DNA of 64,000 bases, from assembly GCA_963819115.1 (NCBI GenBank), contig CAWFUR010000011.1:1984001-2048000 (forward strand), in the 5' to 3' direction. A model generated the notes under the pieces. It did no database searches. It was given only the letters and a program-made list of their open reading frames with translations, and had not been told where the DNA came from. Shown here piece by piece: positions 46,301 through 53,334 of the stretch (the first letter of the stretch is position 1; every line of letters starts with the position of its first letter). The translations under genes and the position numbers were made by a program. Source of the DNA: JACVRW01 sp963819115. GTDB taxonomy: Bacteria > Actinomycetota > Thermoleophilia > Solirubrobacterales > Thermoleophilaceae.

Positions 46301-46560
46301 CCGCGCGAGATCGGGCTGTCCGGATCGCCCTCGATCTGGATCACCCGCCCGTCCTTGGCGAAGATCCTCTGCCCGCAGCCCACGGCGCAGTAGGGGCACA
46401 CCGAGCGGACCTCGGTGTCCGCGTCGGCGATCCGGGGCCGGAGCCGGCTGGAGCGCTGCGAGCGCGAGGCCTTTCCGAGTCCGAGCGGGTCGCGCAACTG
46501 GCGGACGAGCGGCGGGAGCCGCTCGCTCCATCCCGTGCTGCGCTGTCGGTCGCGGTCCAC
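43318..46560 (-). CDS. Formate dehydrogenase catalytic subunit, selenocysteine-containing
   Basis: A 1080-residue molybdopterin (or tungstopterin) enzyme, read through one in-frame TGA at 45975-45973 as selenocysteine. That codon is residue 196, the same position as Sec196 of E. coli FdnG, in the context QARI-Sec-H. The [4Fe-4S] motif CPYCAVGCGQ has Cys55, 58, 62 and, 28 residues on, Cys90. The following FGRGGAT and GSNMAECHPVGFQW match FdnG, and DPRFTRTSAMADLHVPIR is the pterin-binding stretch. The SECIS hairpin is at 45961-45943. The GTG at 46560 has no signal peptide. It should oxidise formate to CO2 and pass electrons to the iron-sulfur subunit. Confidence 0.9.
45943..45975 (-). promoter_or_regulatory. 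Bacterial-type SECIS element with its TGA codon
   Basis: On the minus strand the TGA (45975-45973) is followed by 11 bases and then a hairpin: stem GGTCCCC (45961-45955), loop GGTCT (45954-45950), stem GGGGACC (45949-45943), perfect over 7 bp. The loop GGT begins 18 nt after the TGA, which is the spacing I recall for the E. coli fdhF element. The loop sequence also contains the GGUCU core bound by SelB. Confidence 0.85.
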
Positions 46561-46620
46561 GCTCTCGGACGTCCTTTACCCGGCGGCCGCCAACGTTACC
46601 CCGACCTTCGGGCCACCGGC

Positions 46621-47046
46621 TCAGCCGGCTGAGTCGGAGGCCTGCACGCGGCCCGTCTCGCCCTCGGGCAGGCGCCCGTCGCGGCCGACGTAGCCGTCCT
46701 TGCCGCCGGTGATCAGGTACAGCGCGGGCTCGTCGCCCACGTTCCTGATCTTCCGCACGGTGGCGGCGTCCACCCGGGCCAGCCCGCCCGGGCCGAGCAC
46801 GCGAGTGGTGCCGTCCCCGAAGATGAACTCCAGGCGGCCACGGTGCACGAAGTAGAGCTCCTCCTGCTCGTCGTGGAAGTGGCGTCCGGTCTCGATCCCC
46901 GCGGGCAGCTCTATCGCGTTGACACCGAAGGCCGTCACCCCCAGCTCGCGGCGCACCTTGCGGAAGCCCGGGCCATCGCCCAAACCGTCCACGTTCGCGA
47001 CGGCATAGCCCTCGCCCTGCTCGACTCCAGACACCTCATCGCTCAT
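46621..47046 (-). CDS. Cupin-domain protein
   Basis: A 141-residue single-cupin protein. The motifs are GRHFHDEQEELYFVHRGRLEF (metal ligands His, His, Glu) and a later GDEPALYLITGG in the place of the second motif, where the usual His is not clear. It is cytosolic. It lies upstream of the formate dehydrogenase gene on the same strand, but 60 bp separate them, so a shared transcript is possible and not shown. Its function is unknown; the fold serves sugar isomerases, dioxygenases and storage proteins. Confidence 0.8.
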   Translation of the reverse strand: MSDEVSGVEQGEGYAVANVDGLGDGPGFRKVRRELGVTAFGVNAIELPAGIETGRHFHDEQEELYFVHRGRLEFIFGDGTTRVLGPGGLARVDAATVRKIRNVGDEPALYLITGGKDGYVGRDGRLPEGETGRVQASDSAG

Positions 47047-47080
47047 GCCGGGCAGCCTATTACCTGCTCCGCTCCTCGCC

Positions 47081-47857
47081 TCACGCGGCGCGCTCTGCGC
47101 TCCGGAGACCCCCACGCGCCCACAGCATCGTGACCAGGACGAGGCCGATTGCGATGCCGAACGCCAGCAGCACCTGGGTCGGGTCGCCGGCAAGGAAGCT
47201 GCGCTCGGTCTCGAGGAAGCGGGTGATCGGGTTCAGCGAGGCCGCCGCGTGGACCCAGCCCGTGAGCAGCTCGTAGGGCAGCCAGACCGGAGCCAGGAAG
47301 AGCAGGAGGAACACCGGCACCTGCATCGCCGGGGCGGCCTGCATGGTCCGCAGGCGCATGGCCACGCCGCTGCCGAAGAGCATCGCCCCCAGGTTCACGA
47401 GCAGGGCCAGCGTGTAGAGGCCGAGGAGGTCCAGCCCGCCGCCCACCACGCTCATGCCCGTGACCAGTGCGACGGTCGTGATCAGCACGATCGTGGTCAC
47501 GGCCCGGACGATCGCTCCCAGCCAGTAGCCGGCCACGATTCCGCCGTGCTGTGGCGCGGCGAGCATCAGCCGTCGCGCGAACCCCGACTCGAAGTCGCGT
47601 GCGATCGCGAAGCCGGTGAACACGCCCCCGAACGCCGACGCCTGGAGCAGCACGAATCCGTAGACGAAGGCGGTGTAGTTGGACCCGTACTCGAACCCCG
47701 GGATCGACCCCACGCGCGAGAGCCCGCCGGCGAACGCCGTGAAGAAGAAGAGCGGGAACAGAAGCCCGGGAAGGATGATGGCCGGGTTCGTGAAGTAGTT
47801 GTGCACGGAACGCCAGCCCACGGCGAGGCCGACCTGGATGAAGCCGCCGGGCTTCAC
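47081..47857 (-). CDS. ABC-2 type exporter permease (DrrB-like), second of a pair
   Basis: A 258-residue membrane protein with six helices. The N-terminal coupling helix reads VGWRSVHNYFTNPAIILPG, and FAIARDFESGFARRLMLAAP is the characteristic second cytoplasmic loop. The helix pair LNPITRFLETERSFLAG matches DrrB-type permeases. The GTG at 47857 overlaps the stop of the other permease by GTGA. Together with that permease and the ATPase it should form an exporter for an antibiotic or lipid. Confidence 0.9.
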   Translation of the reverse strand: MKPGGFIQVGLAVGWRSVHNYFTNPAIILPGLLFPLFFFTAFAGGLSRVGSIPGFEYGSNYTAFVYGFVLLQASAFGGVFTGFAIARDFESGFARRLMLAAPQHGGIVAGYWLGAIVRAVTTIVLITTVALVTGMSVVGGGLDLLGLYTLALLVNLGAMLFGSGVAMRLRTMQAAPAMQVPVFLLLFLAPVWLPYELLTGWVHAAASLNPITRFLETERSFLAGDPTQVLLAFGIAIGLVLVTMLWARGGLRSAERAA

Positions 47858-48633
47858 GTGCGCGCCATCTGAGTTCGAAGTGCCGAGGACGCGGCCACCA
47901 TTGCCACCACGGCGATGGCCCCGGCGCACGCGAATCCGTAGGCCAGCGCCTGTCCGTCCCACCCTGTGATCACCAGCGAGCGGATGCCCTCCAGGATGTA
48001 CGAGACCGGGTTCCAGGTGGCCACCGTGCGGAACCAGTCCTGCTGGATCAGGTCTCGGGGCAGCGCCATCGAGGACAGGAACAGCGCGGCGAACATCAGC
48101 GGGAAGATGCCCTGCACCGCCTCGCCCGAGCCGGTCCGGAGGGCCACGAAGGCGCCGATGCTGCCGAAGCCGAGCGAGATCAGGAGCGCCAGCGCGGCGA
48201 TCACGAAGGCTCCGGCCAGGCCCGACTGGATGCTCACTCCGGCAATCAGCCCCACGACCAGGAAGGTCGTGGCCTGGATGGCCCCCAGGGCGAGCACGCC
48301 CGCGAGCTGGCCCACGAGCAGGGCCGTGCGCCGCAGCGGCGTGAGTGACAGGCGGTTGAGGAAGCCCGTCTCCACGTCGCTGGCCACGTTCGTGCCCGCG
48401 CTGTTGGCGGCGAAAAGGCCACCCTGCACGAAGCAGACGGCGAGCACGAAGTCGAGATAGCGCGGCGCGGGGAAGCCAGGGATCTTGGTGGCGTTCTGCA
48501 GGCCGCCACTGTTCACCGCCAGCAGCAGGAGCGGGAAGAAGAGCGCGGGCACCACCATCGCGGGCTGGCGCAGGGTGCGGAGCACGGAACGGCGCGCGAG
48601 CGTCCCGACCTGGAGGGCGAGGGTGGACCTCAC
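47854..48633 (-). CDS. ABC-2 type exporter permease (DrrB-like), first of a pair
   Basis: A 259-residue membrane protein with six helices, starting VGTLARRSVLRTLRQPAMVV, the coupling segment of DrrB proteins. ASDVETGFLNRLSLTPLRRTA is the second conserved loop. WFRTVATWNPVSYILEGIRSL is the C-terminal signature. The GTG at 48633 overlaps the ATPase stop. This and the next gene share about the same length and layout, so they probably arose by duplication and form a heterodimer. Confidence 0.9.
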   Translation of the reverse strand: MRSTLALQVGTLARRSVLRTLRQPAMVVPALFFPLLLLAVNSGGLQNATKIPGFPAPRYLDFVLAVCFVQGGLFAANSAGTNVASDVETGFLNRLSLTPLRRTALLVGQLAGVLALGAIQATTFLVVGLIAGVSIQSGLAGAFVIAALALLISLGFGSIGAFVALRTGSGEAVQGIFPLMFAALFLSSMALPRDLIQQDWFRTVATWNPVSYILEGIRSLVITGWDGQALAYGFACAGAIAVVAMVAASSALRTQMART

Positions 48634-49622
48634 GCGGCCACCGGGTCCGCCGCCTCCGGCTCGCCCGCGTCCCCCGCGCCCTCGAGATGGCGGCCGGTCT
48701 TGGCCAGGAACACGTCATCGAGGGTGGGCGAGTGGAGTTGGAGGTGACCCATCCGCACGTCCTCGGCATCGAGGGCCCGGACCACGTCGGCCAGCTGGGC
48801 GTCGCCCCCGGAGAGCCTCACCCCCGCCCCCTTCGGCGAGGCGGGCACGGACTCGCCGAAGCGGGCCAGCACCTCGCGCATCCGGCCAAGGTCGGCGGGC
48901 TCCGCGGGGATCACCTCGAGGCTCGGGCGCCCGATCTCCGCCTTGAGCTCCTCCGGCGTGCCCTCGGCCACGATCCGCCCCTGGTCGATGATCCCGATCC
49001 GGTCCGCCAGCACGTCGGCTTCCTCCAGGTACTGGGTGGTGAGGAAGACCGTGACCCCGTCGTCGGTGGCCAGTCGCTGAACCTCGTTCCACAGGGCCGA
49101 GCGGCTCTGGGGGTCAAGGCCCGTGGTGGGCTCGTCCAGGAACAGGATCCGCGGGCCGTGGACGAGTGCCAGCGCCAGGTCCAGGCGGCGCTTCATCCCG
49201 CCCGAGTAGCCGCGCACCTTGCGGTCGGCGGCCTCCGTCAGCCCCACGCGCTCGAGCAGCTCGTTCGAGCGGCTCATCCGCTCCGCCCGCGGCAGGCCGT
49301 GCAGCGCGGTCTGGAGCTTCATGTGGTCCCGCCCGGTCAGGAACGGGTCGAGGGCCGCCTCCTGGAGTGCGGCGCCGATGGCCGCCCGCACCGCCGGCCC
49401 CTCGTCCATCACGTCGTGCCCGGCCACCCGCGCCCGGCCCGCGGTGGGCGGCAGCAGGGTGGTGAGCATGTGCACCGTGGTGGACTTCCCCGCCCCGTTG
49501 GGCCCGAGGAAGCCGTACACCTCGCCGGGTGCCACGTGGATGTCGATCCCGTCCACCGCACGGGGACCCTTCTTGAATTCCCTGACGAGGCCGGACGTCT
49601 CAATGGCGGGCGCATCGCTCAT
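48630..49622 (-). CDS. ABC exporter ATP-binding protein (DrrA-like)
   Basis: A 330-residue ATPase of the DrrA family, with Walker A GPNGAGKST near residue 41, Q-loop AALQEAALDPF, signature YSGGMKRRLDL, Walker B ILFLDEPTTGLDP and TTQYLEEADVLADR. The C-terminal extension has LHSPTLDDVFLAKTGRHLEG, the DrrA tail. It starts at the ATG at 49622. With the two coupled permeases downstream it makes a complete exporter of the daunorubicin-resistance type; the cargo is unknown. Confidence 0.94.
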   Translation of the reverse strand: MSDAPAIETSGLVREFKKGPRAVDGIDIHVAPGEVYGFLGPNGAGKSTTVHMLTTLLPPTAGRARVAGHDVMDEGPAVRAAIGAALQEAALDPFLTGRDHMKLQTALHGLPRAERMSRSNELLERVGLTEAADRKVRGYSGGMKRRLDLALALVHGPRILFLDEPTTGLDPQSRSALWNEVQRLATDDGVTVFLTTQYLEEADVLADRIGIIDQGRIVAEGTPEELKAEIGRPSLEVIPAEPADLGRMREVLARFGESVPASPKGAGVRLSGGDAQLADVVRALDAEDVRMGHLQLHSPTLDDVFLAKTGRHLEGAGDAGEPEAADPVAA

Positions 49623-49644
49623 GGCGCCTGACGCTAGCGCCTGG

Positions 49645-49700
49645 CTTTTGGTGACTCCTGTGCTCGGCCGATCACCGATCGGCCCGCGCTCCTCGTCCGG
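49645..49700. repeat. Dispersed intergenic palindromic repeat, copy 4 (diverged)
   Basis: GGCCGATC (49666-49673) and GATCGGCC (49677-49684) are perfect arms around ACC. They are preceded by TGTGCTC and followed by CGCGCTCCTCGTCCGG, so the outer parts still match copy 3. It lies between the DoxX stop and the ABC ATPase start, both minus strand. Confidence 0.75.
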
Positions 49701-49702
49701 CC

Positions 49703-49739
49703 CGGCTAAGCGCCCTGCCGGCGCGGCTAAGCGCCCTGC
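49703..49739. repeat. 16-bp direct repeat over the DoxX stop
   Basis: CGGCTAAGCGCCCTGC occurs at 49703-49718 and 49724-49739 with 5 bp between. The copy at 49724 encodes the last codons and TAG of the DoxX gene on the minus strand, so the gene end was duplicated. It may be slippage. Confidence 0.8.
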
Positions 49740-50255
49740 GCCTGCGCACCCGAGCCGTGAGTGGCGAGCCGGCCCCAGGCGATCGCTCCGAGACCGCCCA
49801 CCACGCCGGCGCCCAGAGCGGCCAGCGCCCAGCCGGTTCCGGCCAGGTCGAAGCCCAGCGCGGAGTCGAGCGACACGTCGCCCGCCCCCACGCCGGCGAG
49901 CGCGAACGCGACAATTCCGTACACCAGCGGCAGCTCGATGCCGTTGCCCTGGGCCCAGATCCCCTTGCCGCGATGGGCCGTGAGCGCCGCTGTGACCATG
50001 GTGGCGATCAGAAGTGCCGCCGCCGACGGGGACCAGGAGCCCCAGAGCCAGCAGAAGGCCGCCGAAGAACTCGGCCGATCCACCGAGGGTCGCGTGGACT
50101 CGCCCCGGATGAAGGCCCAGAGACTCCATGAAACCGGCCGTTTTATCGAGCCCGTGCCCGCCGAAGAGGCCAAAGAGCTTCTGCGCGCCGTGACCCATGA
50201 AGAGCACTCCGACGAATACATGTAGAGCGAGAAGACCGAGATCGATCGCTCCCAC
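49727..50255 (-). pseudogene. DoxX-family membrane protein with a single-base frameshift
   Basis: A DoxX protein of about 175 residues begins at 50255 with DLGLLALHVFVGVLFMGHGAQ and FGLFGGHGLDKTAGF, the family opening, and runs to GLLLALGLLVPV. At about 50024 an extra G follows GTC in the mRNA, and the frame must shift to read AAALLIATMVTAALTAHRGKG and on to the stop at 49727. The four-helix layout is otherwise normal. Either the gene is broken or the run of GCC repeats was misread. Homologues serve redox and membrane functions that are not well defined. Confidence 0.75.
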
Positions 50256-50363
50256 CTCCTAACGATTGGTAACCAACTGAGACTACCGGGGTACTTGTCG
50301 GTGCAAACATTTTTCCCGCCCGAAGCGGGCAGGAGGCGGAGGACCTGCGACGAACAGAGTCGC

Positions 50364-50369
50364 TATACT
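50364..50369 (+). promoter_or_regulatory. Possible -10 box of the group-2 sigma gene
   Basis: TATACT at 50364-50369 resembles a sigma-70 -10 element and lies 39 bp before the start codon. No convincing -35 hexamer is at the right distance. GATAG and CTATC (50373-50377 and 50386-50390) form a small inverted repeat just after it. The gap 50256-50407 also has a short GC hairpin near 50320. Confidence 0.4.
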
Positions 50370-50407
50370 TTCGATAGCAATCGAACTATCTAACCGAAGC
50401 GTGGTTA

Positions 50408-51274
50408 ATGGCTGAAGCAACTGTTACCCGGAGTGCACCCACTCCACCCGAGCTGCTTGAGGACTCTCTGCAGCTCTTTTTCAACGAGGCACGCCGCTAT
50501 CCGCTGCTCACCGCAGCGGAGGAGATCGAGCTGGCCAAGCGCATTGAGAAGGGCGATCTCGCCGCCAAGGACCGCATGGTCAACGCAAACCTTCGCCTGG
50601 TCATCTCCGTGGCACGCAAGTACCAGGGGCAGGGTCTGCCCCTCACCGACCTGATCCAGGAGGGGATGCTGGGCCTGATCCGCGCGGTCGAGAAGTTCGA
50701 CTGGCGCAAGGGCTTCAAGTTCTCCACCTACGGCACGCTCTGGATCCGCCAGGCGATCGGCCGCGGACTTGCCAATTCCGGCCGCACCGTGCGCCTCCCG
50801 GTGCATATCGTGGCCCGAGCCCGCAAGATCGCGGACGCCGAGCGCAAGCTGGCGGCCGACCTAGGCCGTTCGCCCACCGAGGAAGAGATCGCCGCACACG
50901 TCGAGCTGCCGCTCGACGAGGTGGCCGACATCCGGCGCGCTGACCGCGGGCCGGCGAGCCTCGACCAGGGCGTGGGCGAGGACGGCGACACCGCGCTCGG
51001 AGATCTGGTGGCCGGCGACGGTCCCACGGTCGACGACGAGGTGGCGAGCGAGATGGCGAACGAGAGCCTCCGTGCCGCCGTGGACACCCTTCCCGAGGTG
51101 GAGCGCAACGTGATCGCGCTCCGGTTCGGACTGAATGAGGAGCAGCCGGTCGCGCTTCGCGAGACCGGTCGGCGCCTCGGGCTCTCGAGCGAGCGTGTAC
51201 GGCAGCTCGAGGACCGCGCACTCAAGCGCCTCGCGCGCGAAGAGTCCGTGGTCGCCCTCCGCGACGCGGCGTAG
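50408..51274 (+). CDS. Group-2 RNA polymerase sigma factor (HrdB/RpoS-like)
   Basis: A 288-residue sigma-70 factor with region 1.2 (DSLQLFFNEARRYPLLTAAEE), region 2 (NLRLVISVARKYQGQGLPLTDLIQEGMLGLIRAVEKF then FKFSTYGTLWIRQAIGRGLA), region 3 (RKLAADLGRSPTEEEIAAHV) and region 4 (VERNVIALRFGL with SSERVRQLEDRALKRL). It lacks the long region 1.1 of primary sigma factors, so it is a group-2 alternative factor for stress or stationary phase. The ATG at 50408 is clear. A strong hairpin terminator follows. Confidence 0.93.
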   Translation: MAEATVTRSAPTPPELLEDSLQLFFNEARRYPLLTAAEEIELAKRIEKGDLAAKDRMVNANLRLVISVARKYQGQGLPLTDLIQEGMLGLIRAVEKFDWRKGFKFSTYGTLWIRQAIGRGLANSGRTVRLPVHIVARARKIADAERKLAADLGRSPTEEEIAAHVELPLDEVADIRRADRGPASLDQGVGEDGDTALGDLVAGDGPTVDDEVASEMANESLRAAVDTLPEVERNVIALRFGLNEEQPVALRETGRRLGLSSERVRQLEDRALKRLAREESVVALRDAA

Positions 51275-51286
51275 CTAGTAGCCCAA

Positions 51287-51318
51287 GCGCCCGGCTCGGC
51301 CGGGCGCGCCGGGGCTTT
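51287..51318 (+). terminator. Rho-independent terminator of the sigma gene
   Basis: GCGCCCGGC (51287-51295) pairs perfectly with GCCGGGCGC (51299-51307) around a TCG loop, followed by GCCGGGG and CTTTT (51314-51318). The converging ligase gene ends 3 bp further on, so the hairpin could work for both strands. Confidence 0.85.
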
Positions 51319-51320
51319 TC

Positions 51321-52415
51321 CTAGCCGCCCAGCGGACGGGCCGTCTCGTCCGCGATCAACTCGAGCAACCCGGTCATGCCCCCGCGCGCGAAGGCTGCGC
51401 GCTGGCGCATGGCCCCGTTGCCCTCCCTCAATATCCGCTCCACCGCGTCCAGCTCCGGAGCATCGCCTCCGAAGTCGTCCAGGAGCTGTCGCGTGGCTTC
51501 ACGGAGCGGGATCAGCCCGTCGCCGTGAAGTATCCGGGCGTCGAGCCCGTCGCGTGACGCACTGAACCAGGACCAGGCCACGGCCTGCCCCGGGGCGGGG
51601 TTCTCCAGTGGCTCCTCCACCCCGCGCCGCGCGATGGCGCTGACCAGCGCGGCGATGCCGGCCGCGTCGTCCAGCCGCGACTGAACGTCCAGCTCGCGCA
51701 TCTCCACCGTGCCGAGGCGCGGCTGCAGCCGGACGTCCCACCAGACCATCGTCCCGTCCGCATCGCTGGGACCCCCGCCCCGCGCCACGGCCTCGAGCTC
51801 GTCCACGTACTCCGCCCACTCCCGCAGCGGCGGGGGCGCACCTCGTCCCGGGTAGCCGCGGACCAGGGCCGAGCGCGCGCTGGCGAGGCCCGAGTCCAGT
51901 CCGAACCAGAAGGGCGAGGACGCGGCCAGGCCCTGCAGCAGCGGGAGGCGCTCTCGGAGGGCGGTGAGCGCCGCGCACGCCTCGTCCGGGCCTGCGATGC
52001 CCACGTGCACATGGAGCGCACATTCGGGCGTGCGCCGGATCAGGCCGCGCATTTCCTCGCCCACGCGCGCGTACCGGGGCGCATCGGTGAGCACCACATC
52101 CCCGAACCGGGCCGCGGGGTGCAGGCCCACGGCGAGCAGCGTGGCCCCCGCGGCACGCGCCGCGGCCCGGCCCTCGTCCAGCTGACCGGCCGCCCCGCCG
52201 GGCGTCTCCGCCGGCTCCGAGCGCAGCTCCAGCTCGGCCAGGAAGGCCTCGTGCCCCGCGCGCTCCGGCGGCAGTCCCAGCCGTGGCACCACCTCCGCCG
52301 CGGTATGGGACAGCGCCAGGTCGCCGGGGCTCACCAGCAGCAGCTCCTCCTCGAGCCCCACGCTGAAGGGGGTACCTCGCCCGAAGGCGTGCTTGATCGG
52401 GCCGAGGCGGGACAC
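51321..52415 (-). CDS. Glutamate-cysteine ligase-like carboxylate-amine ligase (GCS2/YbdK family)
   Basis: A 364-residue enzyme of the GCS2 type. The opening FGRGTPFSVGLEEELLLV (residues 10-27) has the acidic motif that binds magnesium. CALHVHVGIAGPDEACAAL and GTVEMRELDVQSRLDDAAGI are the other conserved blocks. The GTG at 52415 is the last start before the conserved region. YbdK-like enzymes show weak gamma-glutamylcysteine synthesis, and EgtA-type relatives serve ergothioneine synthesis. No ergothioneine genes are near, so the product is open. Confidence 0.88.
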   Translation of the reverse strand: MSRLGPIKHAFGRGTPFSVGLEEELLLVSPGDLALSHTAAEVVPRLGLPPERAGHEAFLAELELRSEPAETPGGAAGQLDEGRAAARAAGATLLAVGLHPAARFGDVVLTDAPRYARVGEEMRGLIRRTPECALHVHVGIAGPDEACAALTALRERLPLLQGLAASSPFWFGLDSGLASARSALVRGYPGRGAPPPLREWAEYVDELEAVARGGGPSDADGTMVWWDVRLQPRLGTVEMRELDVQSRLDDAAGIAALVSAIARRGVEEPLENPAPGQAVAWSWFSASRDGLDARILHGDGLIPLREATRQLLDDFGGDAPELDAVERILREGNGAMRQRAAFARGGMTGLLELIADETARPLGG

Positions 52416-52462
52416 CGCGGCGCGGTTCGTATCAGGCCGGGCCGCCGCGCGCGGCCCAACCC

Positions 52463-53299
52463 TCAGGCCGCTGCCGCGATTCGGTCCAGCTCGTTCGGCT
52501 CCAGCCGCAGGTCCACCGCGGCCACGTTCTCCTCGAGGTGCCCCACCGACGACGTGCCGGGGATGGGCAGCATCACGTCCGCGCGCGCCAGCAGCCACGC
52601 CAGCGCCACCTGCCCCGGGGACGCGTCGTGAGCACCGGCCACCTCGTCAAGGGGTCCGCCCGGGCGGGCGAGCCTACCGGTGGCGAGGGGGAACCAGGGG
52701 ATGAACCCGATGCCGTCCGCCGCGCATACCTCGAGCACGTCCTCGGAGGACTGATCCTCGAGGTTGAAGCGGTTCTGGACGGTCACCACCTCCACGATCT
52801 CGCGCGCCTCGGCCAGCTCCTCGGTGGACACGTTCGACACGCCGATGTGCCGGATCTTGCCCTCGTCCTGGAGCTCCTTGAGCGCACCCACCGAGTCCGC
52901 GTAGGGCACCTCGGGGTCGGGTGCGTGGAGCTGGTAGAGGTCGATGCTGTCCACCCGCAGCCGCCGCAGGCTTCCCTCACAGCACTCCTTGAGGCGCTCG
53001 GGCCGGGCGTCGCGGGGCCACTCCCCCGGTCCCGTCCGCCGCAGACCGCCCTTGGTAGCGATCACGAGCTCCTCCGGATAGGGGTGAAGAGCCTCGGCGA
53101 TGAGCTCCTCGCTCACGTCTGGGCCGTAGGAGTCCGCGGTGTCGATCAGGTTCAGGCCGAGCTCGAGCACCCGGCGCAGCACGGCCTTCGCCTGGTCCTT
53201 GTCCTCGGGCGGGCCCCAGATGCCCTCGCCGGTGATGCGCATTGCGCCGAACCCGAGACGGCCGACCTCGAGGTCGCCGCCGATCTTGAAGTTCTCCAT
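52463..53299 (-). CDS. Aldo/keto reductase
   Basis: A 278-residue AKR. The catalytic tetrad is seen: Asp and Tyr in LIDTADSYGP (near residues 51-60), Lys in VIATKGGL and His in LYQLHAPDPEV. The C-terminal NADPH site is PIPGTSSVGHLEENVAAVDL. It is a monomeric TIM barrel, close to the YdbC/YghZ-like families, and reduces aldehydes or ketones with NADPH. It has a strong match over its full length. It is alone between the ligase gene and the indolepyruvate oxidoreductase gene, on the same strand. Confidence 0.94.
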   Translation of the reverse strand: MENFKIGGDLEVGRLGFGAMRITGEGIWGPPEDKDQAKAVLRRVLELGLNLIDTADSYGPDVSEELIAEALHPYPEELVIATKGGLRRTGPGEWPRDARPERLKECCEGSLRRLRVDSIDLYQLHAPDPEVPYADSVGALKELQDEGKIRHIGVSNVSTEELAEAREIVEVVTVQNRFNLEDQSSEDVLEVCAADGIGFIPWFPLATGRLARPGGPLDEVAGAHDASPGQVALAWLLARADVMLPIPGTSSVGHLEENVAAVDLRLEPNELDRIAAAA

Positions 53300-53334
53300 A
53301 CCGGGCTACTACCACCGCCCGGGCCCGCTCACAC

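Noticed and set aside
43438..46632. Very long open frame on the plus strand opposite the formate dehydrogenase gene
   Set aside because: It is the complement of a real gene in GC-rich DNA, its protein is low-complexity in Arg, His, Val and Gly, and no domain is seen. The same holds for long frames opposite 30253-32180 and 53452-56946.
49703..49739. Short direct repeat as a CRISPR or att site
   Set aside because: Only two copies of 16 bp, 5 bp apart, one within the DoxX coding end. Local duplication is the simpler reading.
50314..50332. GC hairpin CCCGC/GCGGG before the group-2 sigma gene as a terminator
   Set aside because: T residues lie on the wrong side for either strand, and the stem is only 5-6 bp.
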